Source: Lates calcarifer (taxonomy: Eukaryota; Chordata; Actinopteri; Centropomidae). Taken from it: 64,000 nucleotides of DNA. The position numbers and the translations under genes are program-made. Of the stretch, positions 28,901 to 38,106 are shown piece by piece (within the stretch, counting starts at the first letter, position 1; every line of letters begins with the position of its first letter). The notes under the pieces are model-generated. The model did not search any database. It was given only the letters and a program-made list of their open reading frames with translations, and was not told where the DNA came from. Location: the NCBI RefSeq assembly GCF_001640805.2, contig NC_066833.1, forward strand, positions 5,913,456 to 5,977,455. The letters are read 5' to 3'.

Positions 28901-31900
28901 GATTATGAACTTATAAACCAGTCTGATAGAGGCTGCTCTGTCACATAGCATCACAGTTGCAGCTCAGGTCTATTTAACAGTTAAACTGATACAGCAATAG
29001 GGCTTAAGAGAGAGTTCGAGACAACACTGGTTTAAATCTGTCCTAAACCTAACAAACAAGCTAAGCTAATGAGTTTGAATCAGTTCAGAATATTTTTGAC
29101 GAAATTTTAAACTACTTAAGTATTGGCTTTATGTATTAGAAAATAAAAAGATAGATAGGCTGACCTTAGCTAATTTACCTCTAGTAAAATCAGTCCTCAA
29201 AGTGTTAATGGTAGGACATCAGAATGCTGTCAGTGGGTGGGAAAGCTCTGATTGTAATTGGCCTTATTCAGTCTTGCGATGTGTTTGGAGTTTCAATGGT
29301 TGTGTTCTCAGACTGCACTGGTTTGTTGTTGAGTTCTTGCATCTTGTCTAGGGACAGGGTTCGATAGCATTTTGTTGAATCTGAATCTATTTCAAATTCC
29401 TTATCAAATCTTTTCAGGTAGTTTGTTTTCAAGTAGATTGTTTCATTTAATTTATCAAAAATGCCACAAGTCCTTATTTTAAAGCAACAGAATGTAACTT
29501 TGCTGAGCAACAGTGGCTTCTGCAGTCGAGTGGTAATTCATTCTGCTGTATATTCCTCATGATTCCCAGCTTCAGGAGTCAGAAGTCCTGTAATAAACAC
29601 ACCAAACTGTTTAGGATTGTTGATATCTAGATAAGTGTCCTCGCTGTATATTGGAGATTAATGCTGATTTTAATGGCTTAAAAGTCTTTTTAACTGATCT
29701 ACAGTTTGGCATCACTCTTTAACTTGCTGGGCATGATACCAACATTTTTTAGCTGCTGACTATCACACAGTCACCGGCACCAAAATGAAACAGGCTATCG
29801 AAACCAGTCTCTAATCTTGTCATGGATTATTTGGTTGTCAGAAACATTGACAACAGTAGAGTTGTTTATTGCTTGTTGTAATGTTGCCTCTCTTTCTCTC
29901 TTTTGTCATCCTTTTCTCTTGTGGTGTCTTTACCACCTTCCCCTCTTTCTCTCCCTAATTCTCTGCTCCTTCCTCTCACGGTTTCACCCCTTCCTTGTCC
30001 TGTGTTTCTTGTTCTTTTCTCCTTCCTCTCTTGCCAGATGATGAAGATCGACCCTATCAGTAGGCCTATCCCTGTCCAGATACCTACCCTCTCCCCTCAG
30101 CCCCTCCCTCTCTCTCAGCCTCAGACCCCGCCCTCCCGGACAAGCTACACTGATGGCCTTGTCCCATCTGAGGATTCCTCCCCATCACCGCCCTCGCCTC
30201 CTCCACCACCACCTCCTCCCCCTGTTGCAAGTGTGGCCCATCAGCCAACACCTACCTCCTCATATGTCAAGTACAGCACACTGGCACGCCTGCAGAGCCA
30301 GAACCAGTCCAGGACACAGCTGCCAGGAGCCACACCACCTGCCCTTCCCATCCAGTCCACCAAACCAAACTACAATACCCTCCCAGCTGCCTACAGCACC
30401 TCTCCTCCTTTACCACCATCTCCTCCCCCTCCTCCTCCACCCACAGCACCAGCTCCAGGCTCAGCCATGGCTGCATTGAAATTTGGTCCACCAAGCCCTT
30501 CTGCTCTCCCTCCACCACCACCACTGGAGGACGAGATGGAGGAGCCCTCCTACCTCCCACCACCTCCACCGGAGAGCCTGGAGGCCAATGGGTTGCCACC
30601 TCCTCCCCCTCCAGAGTCCATCCCCAACTCCTGCCCTCAACTCTCCAACACTGGCCTCCAGCAGTTCCTGGCACAGAAGTTTCCCAACATGGTGTACGAC
30701 TTCAGCCCAGCACTGGACGATGATAATTCTCCTCCTCCCCCACTTCCAGCTGAGCTTTCTCCTCCTGCCTCCCTGCAAGCTCTCCGGCCTCTGTCCCCAA
30801 GTGCACCTCCCCCTGCACCACCCAAAACCTTTACTGGTGTTTTTCCCCCTCAAACTGCTCCCAAACCTTCGGGTCCATCTTCCCTTCCAATTGCCCTCTC
30901 ACCTGTGTCACCAACACCACCCCACAGCAGCCATGGGCCAGTTAGAAAGCAGCAAAGTTTCTCAACAGGACATTCCCCAAATCAGCCGCCTCCCACTCTG
31001 CCAAAGCAGCACAGCCTCTCCTCCAAAAACCTTGCCCTCTCTCCTTCCTCCTCTTCTTCTGTCTCCATTGTGGCCGCTACCTCCTCTTTGGTCAAACAGA
31101 TTGTCAATCAGTTCCCAGGAAACGCTGCCCCCTCCTCTCTGCCTGCCTCCAACTCCATGGAAGGATCTAAGTTCACTGCACCACAGTCTCCTCCGGCAGT
31201 CAAGGCCAAACCAAAGTGGCAGCCAGGAGGCATTGTGGCTCCACAGTCCCCAGAGTTCCCCCCGCCTCCTCCTGACAGCTCCCTAGGAGATTTTCCTCCT
31301 CCTCCATCATCCTCCTCCAAGACAGGCTCCCCTATAAAGAAGTCGCCTTCCACCTCGTCCACAGGATCCACTAAGCGAGGGCCTCCACCGACCCCACAGA
31401 GAGCTTCCTCCATCCGATCTAGTTCAGGTGAGACCCAAGATGAGAGGCCAAAGAAAGTGGAGAGCCTAGTCAACAAATTTGGTCAAGCTCCTCAGACGGG
31501 TACCTCATCCAGCTCCTCCTCAGCAACTGGGTCTCCCTCAAAAGATTCCTCTACACTTCCTACTCCACTCCCTAAGCCAGGGAAGCTGAACTTAGCAAAC
31601 CTCCCATTGGCACTCCAGGGGCTGCAAACAGGCCAGCACCATCAGCCCTCTGACTTCCCATCCCCTCCTCCCCCACCTCCCCCCTCCCAGCCTCCTCACC
31701 TCGATTCATCCCCTGACTACTTCCCACCTCCGCCCAGTGACTCTGAACTATTCCCTCCTCCTCCTCACCCGTCAGAGTTCCATCACCCCCCTAAGGTCGC
31801 TGTGGTGAACCCCCAGCCTCAGATGCAGCCACATCAACAGCCGGCAACCTCCTCCTTGACGTCGTCGTCATGGAAACACAGCTCGCTGAAAAAGGGGGCA

Positions 31901-32425
31901 GTCCCCCCTCCAACACTGAATCGGCGAACCAGTAACTCCACCCAGTATGACAATACAACTTCAATGCCCCTCTCTCCGCCTCCACTGTCTCAAACACCAC
32001 CTCCTTCCTTGTCCTCTTACTCTTCCTCCTCCTCTCCTGCCCCCCCCACCTCCCCAAAATCAGCAGGGCCGGGCTCCCTGGCACTAAAGCCTCACTTCCT
32101 TGAAGACCTTAACCGAACCCTTAAGAGGAAGTCAGTGTCTCGCCATGGCTCACTCACCTCTTCCCACCTCATCCCCTCCTCTAAGATGGAGCCTGTGGGC
32201 ACCATGGACGACATGGCGCTCCTTCCGCCACCCCCTCCGGAGCTCCTGCAGCAGCAGCAGCAGCAGCAGGGGATCCGAGGACACTCCCACACTTTGTCTC
32301 GCCACCACACACACTCTCACTCCACCAAACATGCCAACATCTCAGGCTATGCAACACTGCGGCGAGGCCCACCTCCCGCTCCTCCAAAAAGGGACCAAAG
32401 CACCAAACTGACCAGTGAGTGGTAG
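2988..32425 (+). CDS. raph1: Lamellipodin (Ras-association and PH domains 1), 17 coding exons
   Basis: Joined exons: 2988-3122, 3580-3688, 3789-3928, 4132-4377, 5176-5328, 5605-5778, 18862-18939, 20359-20433, 20844-20928, 24793-24914, 25067-25132, 26146-26289, 26397-26507, 26800-26898, 27458-27578, 27764-27894, 30038-32425. All introns are GT-AG and all phases join, giving 1458 codons; the human protein as I recall it is about 1250, and the extra length is mostly in the tail. The order is an acidic N-terminus ([10 protein letters not shown]), a basic coiled coil (about 320-345), an RA domain (about 345-431), a PH domain (about 472-583) and a proline-rich tail (664-1458). In the known family this MRL adaptor binds active Ras-type GTPases and PI(3,4)P2 at the leading edge and recruits Ena/VASP and the Scar/WAVE complex to drive actin assembly. 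The start ATG abuts a splice acceptor, so 5' UTR exons lie upstream, possibly outside the window. Which teleost paralogue (a or b) it is cannot be told. Confidence 0.97.
3580..3688 (+). CDS. raph1: raph1 coding exon 2 (residues 46-82)
   Basis: It encodes [13 protein letters not shown] followed by the conserved block [18 protein letters not shown]. It ends one base into the codon completed by exon 3 (aat g|ag). Confidence 0.94.
3789..3928 (+). CDS. raph1: raph1 coding exon 3 (residues 82-128)
   Basis: It encodes [19 protein letters not shown] and SIEQELSTI, highly conserved in lamellipodin/RIAM. The donor is aag|gtacac, followed at once by a short CA repeat. Confidence 0.95.
4132..4377 (+). 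CDS. raph1: raph1 coding exon 4 (residues 129-210), Gly/Ser-rich
   Basis: The exon keeps its frame for 82 codons and ends with the conserved [12 protein letters not shown]. Its middle (about 4180-4275) is a GGT/AGC triplet expansion coding poly-Gly and poly-Ser. From memory the mammalian protein has only a short Ser run here, so this is probably a lineage-specific low-complexity linker. Confidence 0.92.
5176..5328 (+). CDS. raph1: raph1 coding exon 5 (residues 211-261)
   Basis: It encodes [19 protein letters not shown] to [14 protein letters not shown], matching the family motifs SLSMDEAA and HRRTxSxGTVS. Phase 0 at both ends. Confidence 0.94.
5605..5778 (+). CDS. raph1: raph1 coding exon 6 (residues 262-319)
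   Basis: It encodes [17 protein letters not shown] and [11 protein letters not shown], matching the Ser-rich VHSISNSSHSSITS / SSMDSLD block of the family. It precedes a 13 kb intron. Confidence 0.93.
8848..8889. repeat. TG microsatellite
   Basis: Uninterrupted TG dinucleotides of about 40 bases within raph1 intron 6. Confidence 0.95.
9750..9835 (-). mobile_element. Possible hAT (Charlie-like) terminal fragment
   Basis: Read on the minus strand it begins CCAGTGGTTCCCAAAATGG, like the hAT terminal motif CAGTGGTTCCCAAACTG. No second end or target duplication was found. Confidence 0.35.
14434..14559. repeat. Long TG microsatellite (about 125 bases)
   Basis: TG with a few CG and GGG interruptions; one of the longest simple repeats in the window. 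A CA tract (14697-14755) lies 140 bases downstream, so the two could pair as a hairpin. Confidence 0.95.
15294..15353 (+). repeat. SINE/LINE-tail-like fish repeat fragment
   Basis: The string caattcaattttatttata then tagcgctga...aaggcacttta resembles a widespread fish repeat of the 'tttatatagcgc ... aaggcgcttta' type. Recognised by resemblance only. Confidence 0.5.
17168..17250. repeat. GA-rich tract
   Basis: GA dinucleotides with interspersed GC and AC. The purine-rich character continues to about 17400, followed by a pyrimidine-rich stretch near 17430-17500. Confidence 0.9.
17570..17800. repeat. Degenerate CAGT (GTCA) repeat field
   Basis: A pure run of GTCA at about 17577-17603 is followed by 200 bases in which cagt/gtca words recur at irregular spacing, as in an old decayed tetranucleotide array. 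Confidence 0.7.
18862..18939 (+). CDS. raph1: raph1 coding exon 7 (residues 320-345), coiled coil
   Basis: It encodes [20 protein letters not shown] then EAQVKK, the charged helix before the RA domain. The acceptor pyrimidine tract is itself a TG repeat ending gtgcag; the donor is aag|gtaagt. Confidence 0.95.
20359..20433 (+). CDS. raph1: raph1 coding exon 8 (residues 346-370), RA domain start
   Basis: It encodes [20 protein letters not shown] then QTVRQ, the first strands of the ubiquitin-like Ras-association fold. Confidence 0.96.
20844..20928 (+). CDS. raph1: raph1 coding exon 9 (residues 371-399), RA domain
   Basis: It encodes [20 protein letters not shown] then ETINELQM and ends one base into the next codon (atg g|gtcagt). 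Confidence 0.96.
21062..21342 (-). mobile_element. tRNA-derived SINE, body only (head missing)
   Basis: Nearly identical over about 280 bases to 53754-54035, sharing gccagtccatcgcagggc and catgtctttggactgtggga. The tRNA-like head is absent, so this is a 5'-truncated minus-strand copy. Its tail is the ATCCA-rich end at 21062-21080. Confidence 0.8.
22947..22995. repeat. Triplet repeats (TTA)n(TAG)n
   Basis: Two adjacent trinucleotide arrays in raph1 intron 9. Confidence 0.9.
23157..23490. mobile_element. MITE, probably hAT family, near-complete copy
   Basis: The left end reads TAGGGCTACAATGAGC. The right end reads TTGTTGCAGCTTTA, whose complement is TAAAGCTGCAACAA, giving imperfect terminal inverted repeats. 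The interior (ttaaccaacagtccaaaacc, cacatctgagaagctgaaac) matches a very common fish MITE as I remember it. Further pieces of the family lie at 27616-27712 and 34048-34290. Confidence 0.65.
24793..24914 (+). CDS. raph1: raph1 coding exon 10 (residues 399-439), RA domain end
   Basis: It encodes [20 protein letters not shown] and then KYALFKNPQ. It closes the RA domain and starts the RA-PH linker. Confidence 0.96.
25067..25132 (+). CDS. raph1: raph1 coding exon 11 (residues 440-461)
   Basis: It encodes [20 protein letters not shown] then LE, the conserved RA-PH linker helix. Both ends are phase 0. Confidence 0.95.
25133..26145 (+). other. raph1: raph1 intron 11
   Basis: About 1 kb with no recognised gene, repeat or structured element. 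Confidence 0.6.
26146..26289 (+). CDS. raph1: raph1 coding exon 12 (residues 462-509), PH domain start
   Basis: It encodes [20 protein letters not shown] and then [20 protein letters not shown]. The basic KKSWKKRYF stretch is the expected phosphoinositide-contacting first loop of the PH domain. Confidence 0.96.
26397..26507 (+). CDS. raph1: raph1 coding exon 13 (residues 510-546), PH domain
   Basis: It encodes [20 protein letters not shown] and then [13 protein letters not shown], central PH strands. Confidence 0.96.
26800..26898 (+). CDS. raph1: raph1 coding exon 14 (residues 547-579), PH domain
   Basis: It encodes [20 protein letters not shown] and then [13 protein letters not shown]. The Trp of the C-terminal PH helix is visible in QQWINSIR. 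Confidence 0.96.
27458..27578 (+). CDS. raph1: raph1 coding exon 15 (residues 580-620)
   Basis: It encodes [20 protein letters not shown] followed by [20 protein letters not shown]. It finishes the PH region and enters a Ser-rich segment. It ends one base into a codon (cca g|gtttgt). Confidence 0.95.
27616..27712 (-). mobile_element. Fragment of the 23157-23490 MITE family
   Basis: It carries the alternating ttaatcaattaattaa end and agctattttgataata segment typical of one end of this MITE family, then ctcaagcaaaaacatt. It lies between raph1 exons 15 and 16. Confidence 0.5.
27764..27894 (+). CDS. raph1: raph1 coding exon 16 (residues 620-663)
   Basis: It encodes [20 protein letters not shown], then [20 protein letters not shown], matching the family block SNHSxQSDSGVS...FSxAWxRGTQ. 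The donor is gag|gtgtga. Confidence 0.94.
27993..28001 (+). other. raph1: Candidate 9-base alternative microexon of raph1
   Basis: In the intron after coding exon 16, a good acceptor (ctttcctgccag) is followed by cggtcaaag and then gtgaag. Inclusion would add R-S-K in frame between RGTQGE and MMKID. As I recall the human protein has a few extra residues here (EESSKARM), which is the only support beyond the splice signals. Speculative. Confidence 0.25.
29484..29780. repeat. Dispersed repeat shared with 46166-46606
   Basis: Shared blocks include catgattcccagcttcagga, aacaaacacaccaaact-type sequence and 'ctgactatcacacagt'. The divergence is substantial, so both copies are old. Confidence 0.6.
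30038..32425 (+). CDS. raph1: raph1 last coding exon (residues 664-1458), proline-rich tail
   Basis: One 795-codon exon ends KLTSEW and TAG; the family ends with a similar KL..W. The open frame continues upstream of 30038, but a pyrimidine-rich acceptor (ttgccag) and the phase fix the exon start. The tail holds many Ena/VASP EVH1 ligands of the F/L-PPPP type ([40 protein letters not shown]) and SH3-type PxxP stretches. Conserved blocks include [50 protein letters not shown] and [20 protein letters not shown] run near 32250 codes seven Gln. Confidence 0.96.
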   Translation: MMKIDPISRPIPVQIPTLSPQPLPLSQPQTPPSRTSYTDGLVPSEDSSPSPPSPPPPPPPPPVASVAHQPTPTSSYVKYSTLARLQSQNQSRTQLPGATPPALPIQSTKPNYNTLPAAYSTSPPLPPSPPPPPPPTAPAPGSAMAALKFGPPSPSALPPPPPLEDEMEEPSYLPPPPPESLEANGLPPPPPPESIPNSCPQLSNTGLQQFLAQKFPNMVYDFSPALDDDNSPPPPLPAELSPPASLQALRPLSPSAPPPAPPKTFTGVFPPQTAPKPSGPSSLPIALSPVSPTPPHSSHGPVRKQQSFSTGHSPNQPPPTLPKQHSLSSKNLALSPSSSSSVSIVAATSSLVKQIVNQFPGNAAPSSLPASNSMEGSKFTAPQSPPAVKAKPKWQPGGIVAPQSPEFPPPPPDSSLGDFPPPPSSSSKTGSPIKKSPSTSSTGSTKRGPPPTPQRASSIRSSSGETQDERPKKVESLVNKFGQAPQTGTSSSSSSATGSPSKDSSTLPTPLPKPGKLNLANLPLALQGLQTGQHHQPSDFPSPPPPPPPSQPPHLDSSPDYFPPPPSDSELFPPPPHPSEFHHPPKVAVVNPQPQMQPHQQPATSSLTSSSWKHSSLKKGAVPPPTLNRRTSNSTQYDNTTSMPLSPPPLSQTPPPSLSSYSSSSSPAPPTSPKSAGPGSLALKPHFLEDLNRTLKRKSVSRHGSLTSSHLIPSSKMEPVGTMDDMALLPPPPPELLQQQQQQQGIRGHSHTLSRHHTHSHSTKHANISGYATLRRGPPPAPPKRDQSTKLTSEW

Positions 32426-33520
32426 GAAATAAGGACAGTGGGTGGAGCCTAAAAAATTGAACTATTTAGGTCTCATCGTTCCTGCAGAGAAGAAATAATC
32501 AATGTCTGTCTTGACTTGTCCGTCTCTCCTCATCCTAAACCATCCACCCTTGGATCTCCGAGCAAGTACCAAGCCGTGTTTCCTACTCTTAATATCAGAT
32601 TATGATTGTTCCTATTATCCTCATTATTACTATCATTACCAATAGATGTTTAATCCAATGACATGAGTAAAAATATATATATGTATATATATCTGTATAC
32701 AAGCAAGCCAGAAAAATCCCCTATCAAGCTTTTTTCACAATGTCTGTGCAGCTTTGCATTGAAATATACAAAAGACAAGACTTGAACGACAATGGCAACA
32801 GAGACACTTTGCTGCAAAATAACTGGTACTGCATGGAGCCGTGGCAATGGAAGTAAAGTTACCGAAGAATGGAAGGAGGGATTAATGGAAGGATGCGAAA
32901 GTGAGATGGTGTGTATAGAAATGTTGGGGGGAGGTGGGGGGAGCAGGGCACTCTTAGAAGGAGCATTGCCATTTATTTCAAACATTTTTTGTGTGTGTTT
33001 TTATATAAGATTATTTAATACTGGAAAGATATTGTTATTATAATTATTTTAAGTTTTTATGAAGTGTCAGAAGAGAATGAGTTTGACTGGACATTGGTCT
33101 CTATTCTCAAAATATGATGAAATATTGATGTGGTTGCCAAACTAGCATACAGCTTGTTGCACAGAGTTTATATTTACATAATTTGATCTAAGCATATTTC
33201 TTGCTGATTGGTTGGTGACTCCTAAGAGAGAAGACTTGATGCTTAAATGCACACTGATTTAACAGATACTTTTTGTAAGTCAGCTAAAAGGAAACAGAAC
33301 CTCCGCTAGTGTGAGCTCAGCCTCAGCACATAAGTCAGCAAATTCAAACAAATTTCTACCATTTCATCACCGACTTGATTAACAGACTGTTCCATTAATT
33401 TATCAGTAAGTCAGTCAACTTTGCAATTAATGCTTGATAGCTTGCAGACCAAGCAGCTAGTTGGCCATAATGAACTCTGTCTGAAAGAAGGTTATCATCA
33501 GTTTGCTAGTTAATAAATCA
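32426..33520 (+). other. raph1: Probable raph1 3' UTR
   Basis: Sequence after the raph1 stop codon has no coding signal. The first plus-strand AATAAA I see is at 33512-33517, followed by T/G-rich sequence; it could end the transcript, but this is unproven. It includes a short ATATAT/TATGTA tract near 32672-32692. Confidence 0.4.
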
Positions 33521-35990
33521 ATCACTTGTTTGTCATCTTAATGAGTGGTCAGTCACTTTGCTTGTTAGTTATAAAAGGTGAGTCCACTTAACACCTTTAG
33601 TGACCAGAGTAGCCCTAGGGAACAAGTGCCTGAAACACAAAAACACTCAACCTGCACACATTTGTGTGGTAACATTATATCCAGCAACTTTACCGCCAAT
33701 GATGCCACTCGTGAGGTTTTGAAATTTTGAAGCCTGGCACTGAGGTTTACCATTCACACACTGCCATCTTGGTCAGGTACTGATAAAAAAAAAAGACCTT
33801 AATTTAGAGCAAACCTAGGAAGAGCTGATGTTGGACAATGAGCAGCAGTTAACATGGGTGAGAGCAATAGGCTTAGACATCATGTCAGTCAAAAGAAAAT
33901 ACCCCTCTTCATCACGACAGCTCATATCAGAACAGGTTGAGGTACAATTTTTAACCAACACTGCCTCTCTAGCACCCCTCAGGCACTATGGCAGACTACA
34001 GTGCCCATGCCCAGAGGCCTCCTATTAAATTCTTTACATTTGCAACTAGGGCTGCAACTAACAATTATTTTCATCATCAATTAATCTACAGATTATTCTA
34101 TCTATCTATCAATCATGCATTTTGTCTATAAAATGTCTATGAAAAAACTATGAAACTAGGCACAATTTCCCACAGCCCACCATCACACCTTCAGGTGTCA
34201 TTTTGTTTGACCAGTAGTCCAAAAATAATTAATTTACATGTTTTAGAATTACTGCAGCTATTTTTTTCCAAGCAAAAATTCACTGGTTATAACATTATAG
34301 TATCTCTAATGTTTACTTTTTGTTTGTTTGTTGTTTTTTTGTTTTGTTTAGTTTTTTATCAACCTTTGGATTTTAGACTCTTGATTGGACAAAATAATTT
34401 TTATCATTATTTTTTAAATATGCCCATTCAGATTTTTTTTCACCATTTTCTTACATTACTGACATTACACTAAAGTGCTTCAAGATTCCCACACACAAAA
34501 AATAAATGAATAAATAAATATTTTTTAAAAATAGTGCCAGGAGGCAGTTGCAAGCACTCCAAAAGCAGTGGCTCTTGCTTGATGGATACAACCTGAGTCA
34601 CTTTGGGAATGAGCTAGTTAGCTAGTACATCAGTAAATAATTTCAGATGCCTGAGTCTGTTTTTTGCAACATGTTTGAAAAATGTTGTCTTAGTCAAAAA
34701 AGTAGTCACATTAATCAGTTTATCTCAGTTTATATAGCCATTCAGATCCCAGTCAGTTTAGTAGTCTTCTTCTCTAACCAAGTATACTTCCACAATCTTA
34801 TGCAGAAACATGGTCTGAAATAACTGTGTCTAGATCAGCTGATAAAGGCTCTATCATTTCCTTGTCAGTTTTTTTTACATTTTATGTGCAGCTGAACCTA
34901 GATCTGTCACCTTTTTTTTCTTCCCTTGCAGTCACTAGCTTCAAAATTGTCTGCATAACACATCACCACCACCACTGCAACAGCACATATGCCAAAAATG
35001 TAATATTGCTGCCCTGTTTTTTGGGTTTTTTTTTTTAAATGTGCAATCAGTTCCGTTTTTGAAGTACTTAATTTTAATGTGTAATTCTGATAAAATTATT
35101 TCAATTTGTTTTTACATCAAACTTGTCTGTTTTATGATATTGTTGGAAGGGAGAATTCATCCAAGAGAAGTACTTCCTATGCTCACTGCCCTGCAGGAAA
35201 ATAATCACAAGGCCTACATCATGGTGTATTTCAGTGACACTCACGAACAACATACAGTTTAAAACTGATCAATGTCAATGAAATGTCTTTTGCTCAAGGA
35301 CACCCAGCGGAGCACATGTCTGTTATTGGTGTCAAACCTGCTGTTGCATTTAAAATAAATGAGGAAAATGAGTCAAACTGAAGTTCAGATTCTAGAGTTT
35401 TTACACAAGTCAAATTTATTCTCAGGCCTTGAAAATTGGGGGATCTGAGTGAAGTTTGGAGGATGGATATTCAGGTATGTTTGAGTCATTGTGAACTGTT
35501 TTTAAACTTTATGTTATGTCTGATGTTTCATGCAGTGGCACTACCTAGCCCCCTGACAGCATACTTTACATCATGTTAAACCAAAAATATCACACTAGTC
35601 AACACTCTCAGTGAATCTGAAAGTATTACTACCTCAAAATATTTTTTTTTTTGAGGTAGCGTCTTAAACAAATTGGAGTTGTCTATGATGTGTGTGGCTT
35701 TCAAGTAGTTTAAAGTGTGGGAAAATTGTCACAACTGACAGCAAAGGTGGAAAATGGGCTCCACCTACTTTTAAAACTCTACATTACAACTTGTGAACTC
35801 TGAAGAGAGAGAAACTCCGAAAAATAAAAAGGTCAGAAAACTCTGACCTTATCATTTTTCGGAAAATTGGTTTCCATCCCTCACATAAAGATTTGTGTGA
35901 GGCACCAGATAAACAGGAGTATCTCCTGTTGTCTTGCCCAGATGCTTATGAGAAATAAAATGTTCAAACCAAGACCAATGTTTAACACAG
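33521..35990. other. Intergenic, no gene recognised
   Basis: AT-rich sequence with one MITE fragment (34048-34290) and short T-runs. Nothing else could be supported. Confidence 0.55.
34048..34290 (+). mobile_element. Fragment of the 23157-23490 MITE family
   Basis: It begins aactagggctgcaactaaca, the terminal motif of the family. It continues with caatttcccacagccca and gaccagtagtccaaa, equivalent to interior blocks of the other copy. The far end is lost. Confidence 0.6.
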
Positions 35991-36055
35991 CAGAGTGTTT
36001 TTACAAATCAAGTACAGAGGCAGCAGCGCCCTCTGCTGATGAAAGACAGGGACTG

Positions 36056-36141
36056 AAAAGCTTACGGCACCTGGTATTCCCGGGTGGTCTCCCATCCAAG
36101 TACTAACCTGGCCTGACCTTAGCTACCGAGATCAGGCGGGC
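36056..36141 (-). pseudogene. 5S rRNA gene fragment (3' part)
   Basis: On the minus strand it reads GCCTGATCTCGGTAGCTAAG, then GGTTAGTACTTGGATGGGAG, then GGGAATACCAGGTGCCGTAA, ending GCTTTT. This is the 3' two-thirds of vertebrate 5S rRNA, with the internal promoter's intermediate element and box C still readable. The first 35-40 bases of the gene are missing. An uninterrupted 16-base T-run (A-run on this strand) directly abuts the break. Confidence 0.9.
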
Positions 36142-37697
36142 TTTTTTTTTTTTTTTTAAGTTATCAAGAATACAAGAGTAATGATCAATTTACAGTATTT
36201 ACAAGCAATCACATGCAAAACCACACACAAAAAAGGAAGTTTGATAACTTACACATCAAAACCCAGAAAACATAACTATATAGACAGGCCTCACATCTTC
36301 CAAAACAAAAACAAACCCATTTAAAGTCAAGAGCTAAAATTAAACCCACCCTTATCATCAACACAAATAAGCCCACACCCATCAACAAAAAACTTTTCCT
36401 TACTTACAAAAACTATCCTTACTCAAATATTTAAACATTAAATAAACATCCCTCCTCAGCAACAACTCAAACAACACACACACATCCACCCTCTTCAAAA
36501 CAGGTTTCTTCTTGGCCATATTGCATACCTGGCATGACTAAAAACAAAACAGATCAAATAATATTTACATCCTTCCTTTCTCCTCACATACCAAAAAATA
36601 ACATTTTTTTCCAGTCTCTTCCAGTAAAATCTATCTTCCAAGATTCTCCTGAATTGTACAGTCTCCCCTTCAGTCACATTTACCCAGCTCCTGGGCAGAC
36701 TTTTTTGATATTTTCAAAAGCATTTTCAACTGTGATCCTATCTACCTTGTCATGCACTCACCACACTATCATAAATAGCCCTGGCTGGTAGAAAACCAGG
36801 TACATATTCATAAACTATATCCTTAATCTCTCTTATTCCAGCTAATATGAACAATCTGTTATAGAGCATCTTCCCATTCCCTTTTATCTGTGGGTTCAGA
36901 AATGGTGGTTGGTTCAGTTCCGTTTTTTTTTTTCATTCGTTCATATTTTATGATAAATCAATAACAATATCAATATCAATAAAGTCTACCCAGGCACTAA
37001 ATACCTCTTGATATAAAACTGGTATCTTTTCCACCATGTTTTTCTTCATCCCCATAAACAAACAATTTTCCCCACATACCTCACTTTTATACAAAAAATC
37101 TTTTTTTTTTAAAACTGTCTCATTTTCCAAAAATGTAATGCTTGTTTTATTTTATTTAGAATACCTGATGAGGTAGCATCTATAGCTTCTTTAGCTTTCA
37201 CTCCAATATGCACCCCAGATTTTAATGAAATCTGTGCTGTGTCTATGTCCTCCACACACATCAGCTCTGTTTTTTCAATGTTTACTTTAGCTCCAGATGC
37301 TTTTCTATATATTTCAATGTTTCATGATTCTTTTGATCCTGTCCATGTTTCTTACTGTGAAAGTTGTGTCATCTGCAAACTGATGAATCACACTATTTAC
37401 ACCTTTTGAAATTTGAAAGCTTATTATTTCATAATTGTTTTTTTACTAGTGCTGCAAGCGGCTCAACTGATATTGAATAAAGTAAAGCAGACAGAGGACA
37501 TCCTTGTCTAACTGATCTTTCTATAGGAAAAACATCAGTGAGTGATCCATTCATTTTTATACAGCTTTTTGCATCGTCATATAGAAGCATTATCCAATTC
37601 ACTATTCTGTTACCAAACCCATATTTTTTTCCATTACCTGTTTCAAAAACCTATGCTCTATCAAAAACTTTATTCAAATCTAAACTCAACACTAACT
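36142..37697 (-). mobile_element. Degraded non-LTR retrotransposon inserted in 5S sequence
   Basis: On the minus strand the interval carries a reverse-transcriptase relic: MNGSLTDVFPIERSVRQGCP then LSALLYSISVEPLAALVK (about 37440-37560, RT motif B), and QFADDTTFTV (about 37350-37382, the catalytic Y/F-ADD box). Stops and frameshifts separate the blocks. It ends in a 16-base poly(A) at 36142-36157 joined to the 5S fragment. The RQGCPLS...LL spacing and FADDTT fit the L1/Tx1 group. In that group, fish 'Mutsu' elements are known to insert in 5S rRNA genes; membership here is inferred, not shown. Confidence 0.7.
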
Positions 37698-37900
37698 AGA
37701 GATAGACCAATATGGTTTTTTCAGGGCCGAAAGCAATACCGATTATTAGTAGTCAAGGAGGCGGATAACCGTTATTTGGAGCCAATATTCATTTGCAGTA
37801 AAAGTGAAAATACTGGCATCAAAATTTTGAATTATACAAACTCCAACCCTTAACTTCATTTAAATGCTTTTAAGCATATGTTTATTAAACAGCTTTTCAG
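37698..37900 (+). mobile_element. DNA-transposon (MITE) fragment
   Basis: It opens tagagatagaccaatatggt, then ttttttcagggccgaaagca and ataccgattattagtagtca, a form I recognise as a common fish MITE end. The opposite end was not located, so the right limit is approximate. Confidence 0.5.
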
Positions 37901-38106
37901 ATCTGCAACATGTTAAAGCCTTTTTTTTTATCTTAGTCAATAGACATCTTTGTTTTAAAATTCTAACAAAAAGTGCAGGGAGCTCCCAGGCTCAGCAGCA
38001 TGTCTTATAAAGTTAAATGAAAACTTAAACAATAGCTCCATAAAGTTTTCCATTAAGCAATATTAACCGAGAGCGCCTCGGTCCTGGCCGCATCGACTGT
38101 CGTGCT

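Larger units (their letters stand above)
27895..30037 (+). other. raph1: raph1 intron 16
   Basis: About 2.1 kb. It holds the candidate microexon (27993-28001) and a dispersed repeat (29484-29780). The long pyrimidine-rich run from about 29885 to 30036 feeds the acceptor of the last exon. Confidence 0.7.

Noticed and set aside
29903..30037. Extension of the 840-codon raph1 frame to an ATG at 29903
   Set aside because: This stretch is a pyrimidine-rich intron end with a good acceptor at 30037, and the frame joins exon 16 exactly at 30038.
30267..32411. Many long frames on both strands over the last raph1 exon
   Set aside because: Shadows of a proline/serine-rich coding exon; they have compositional bias only.
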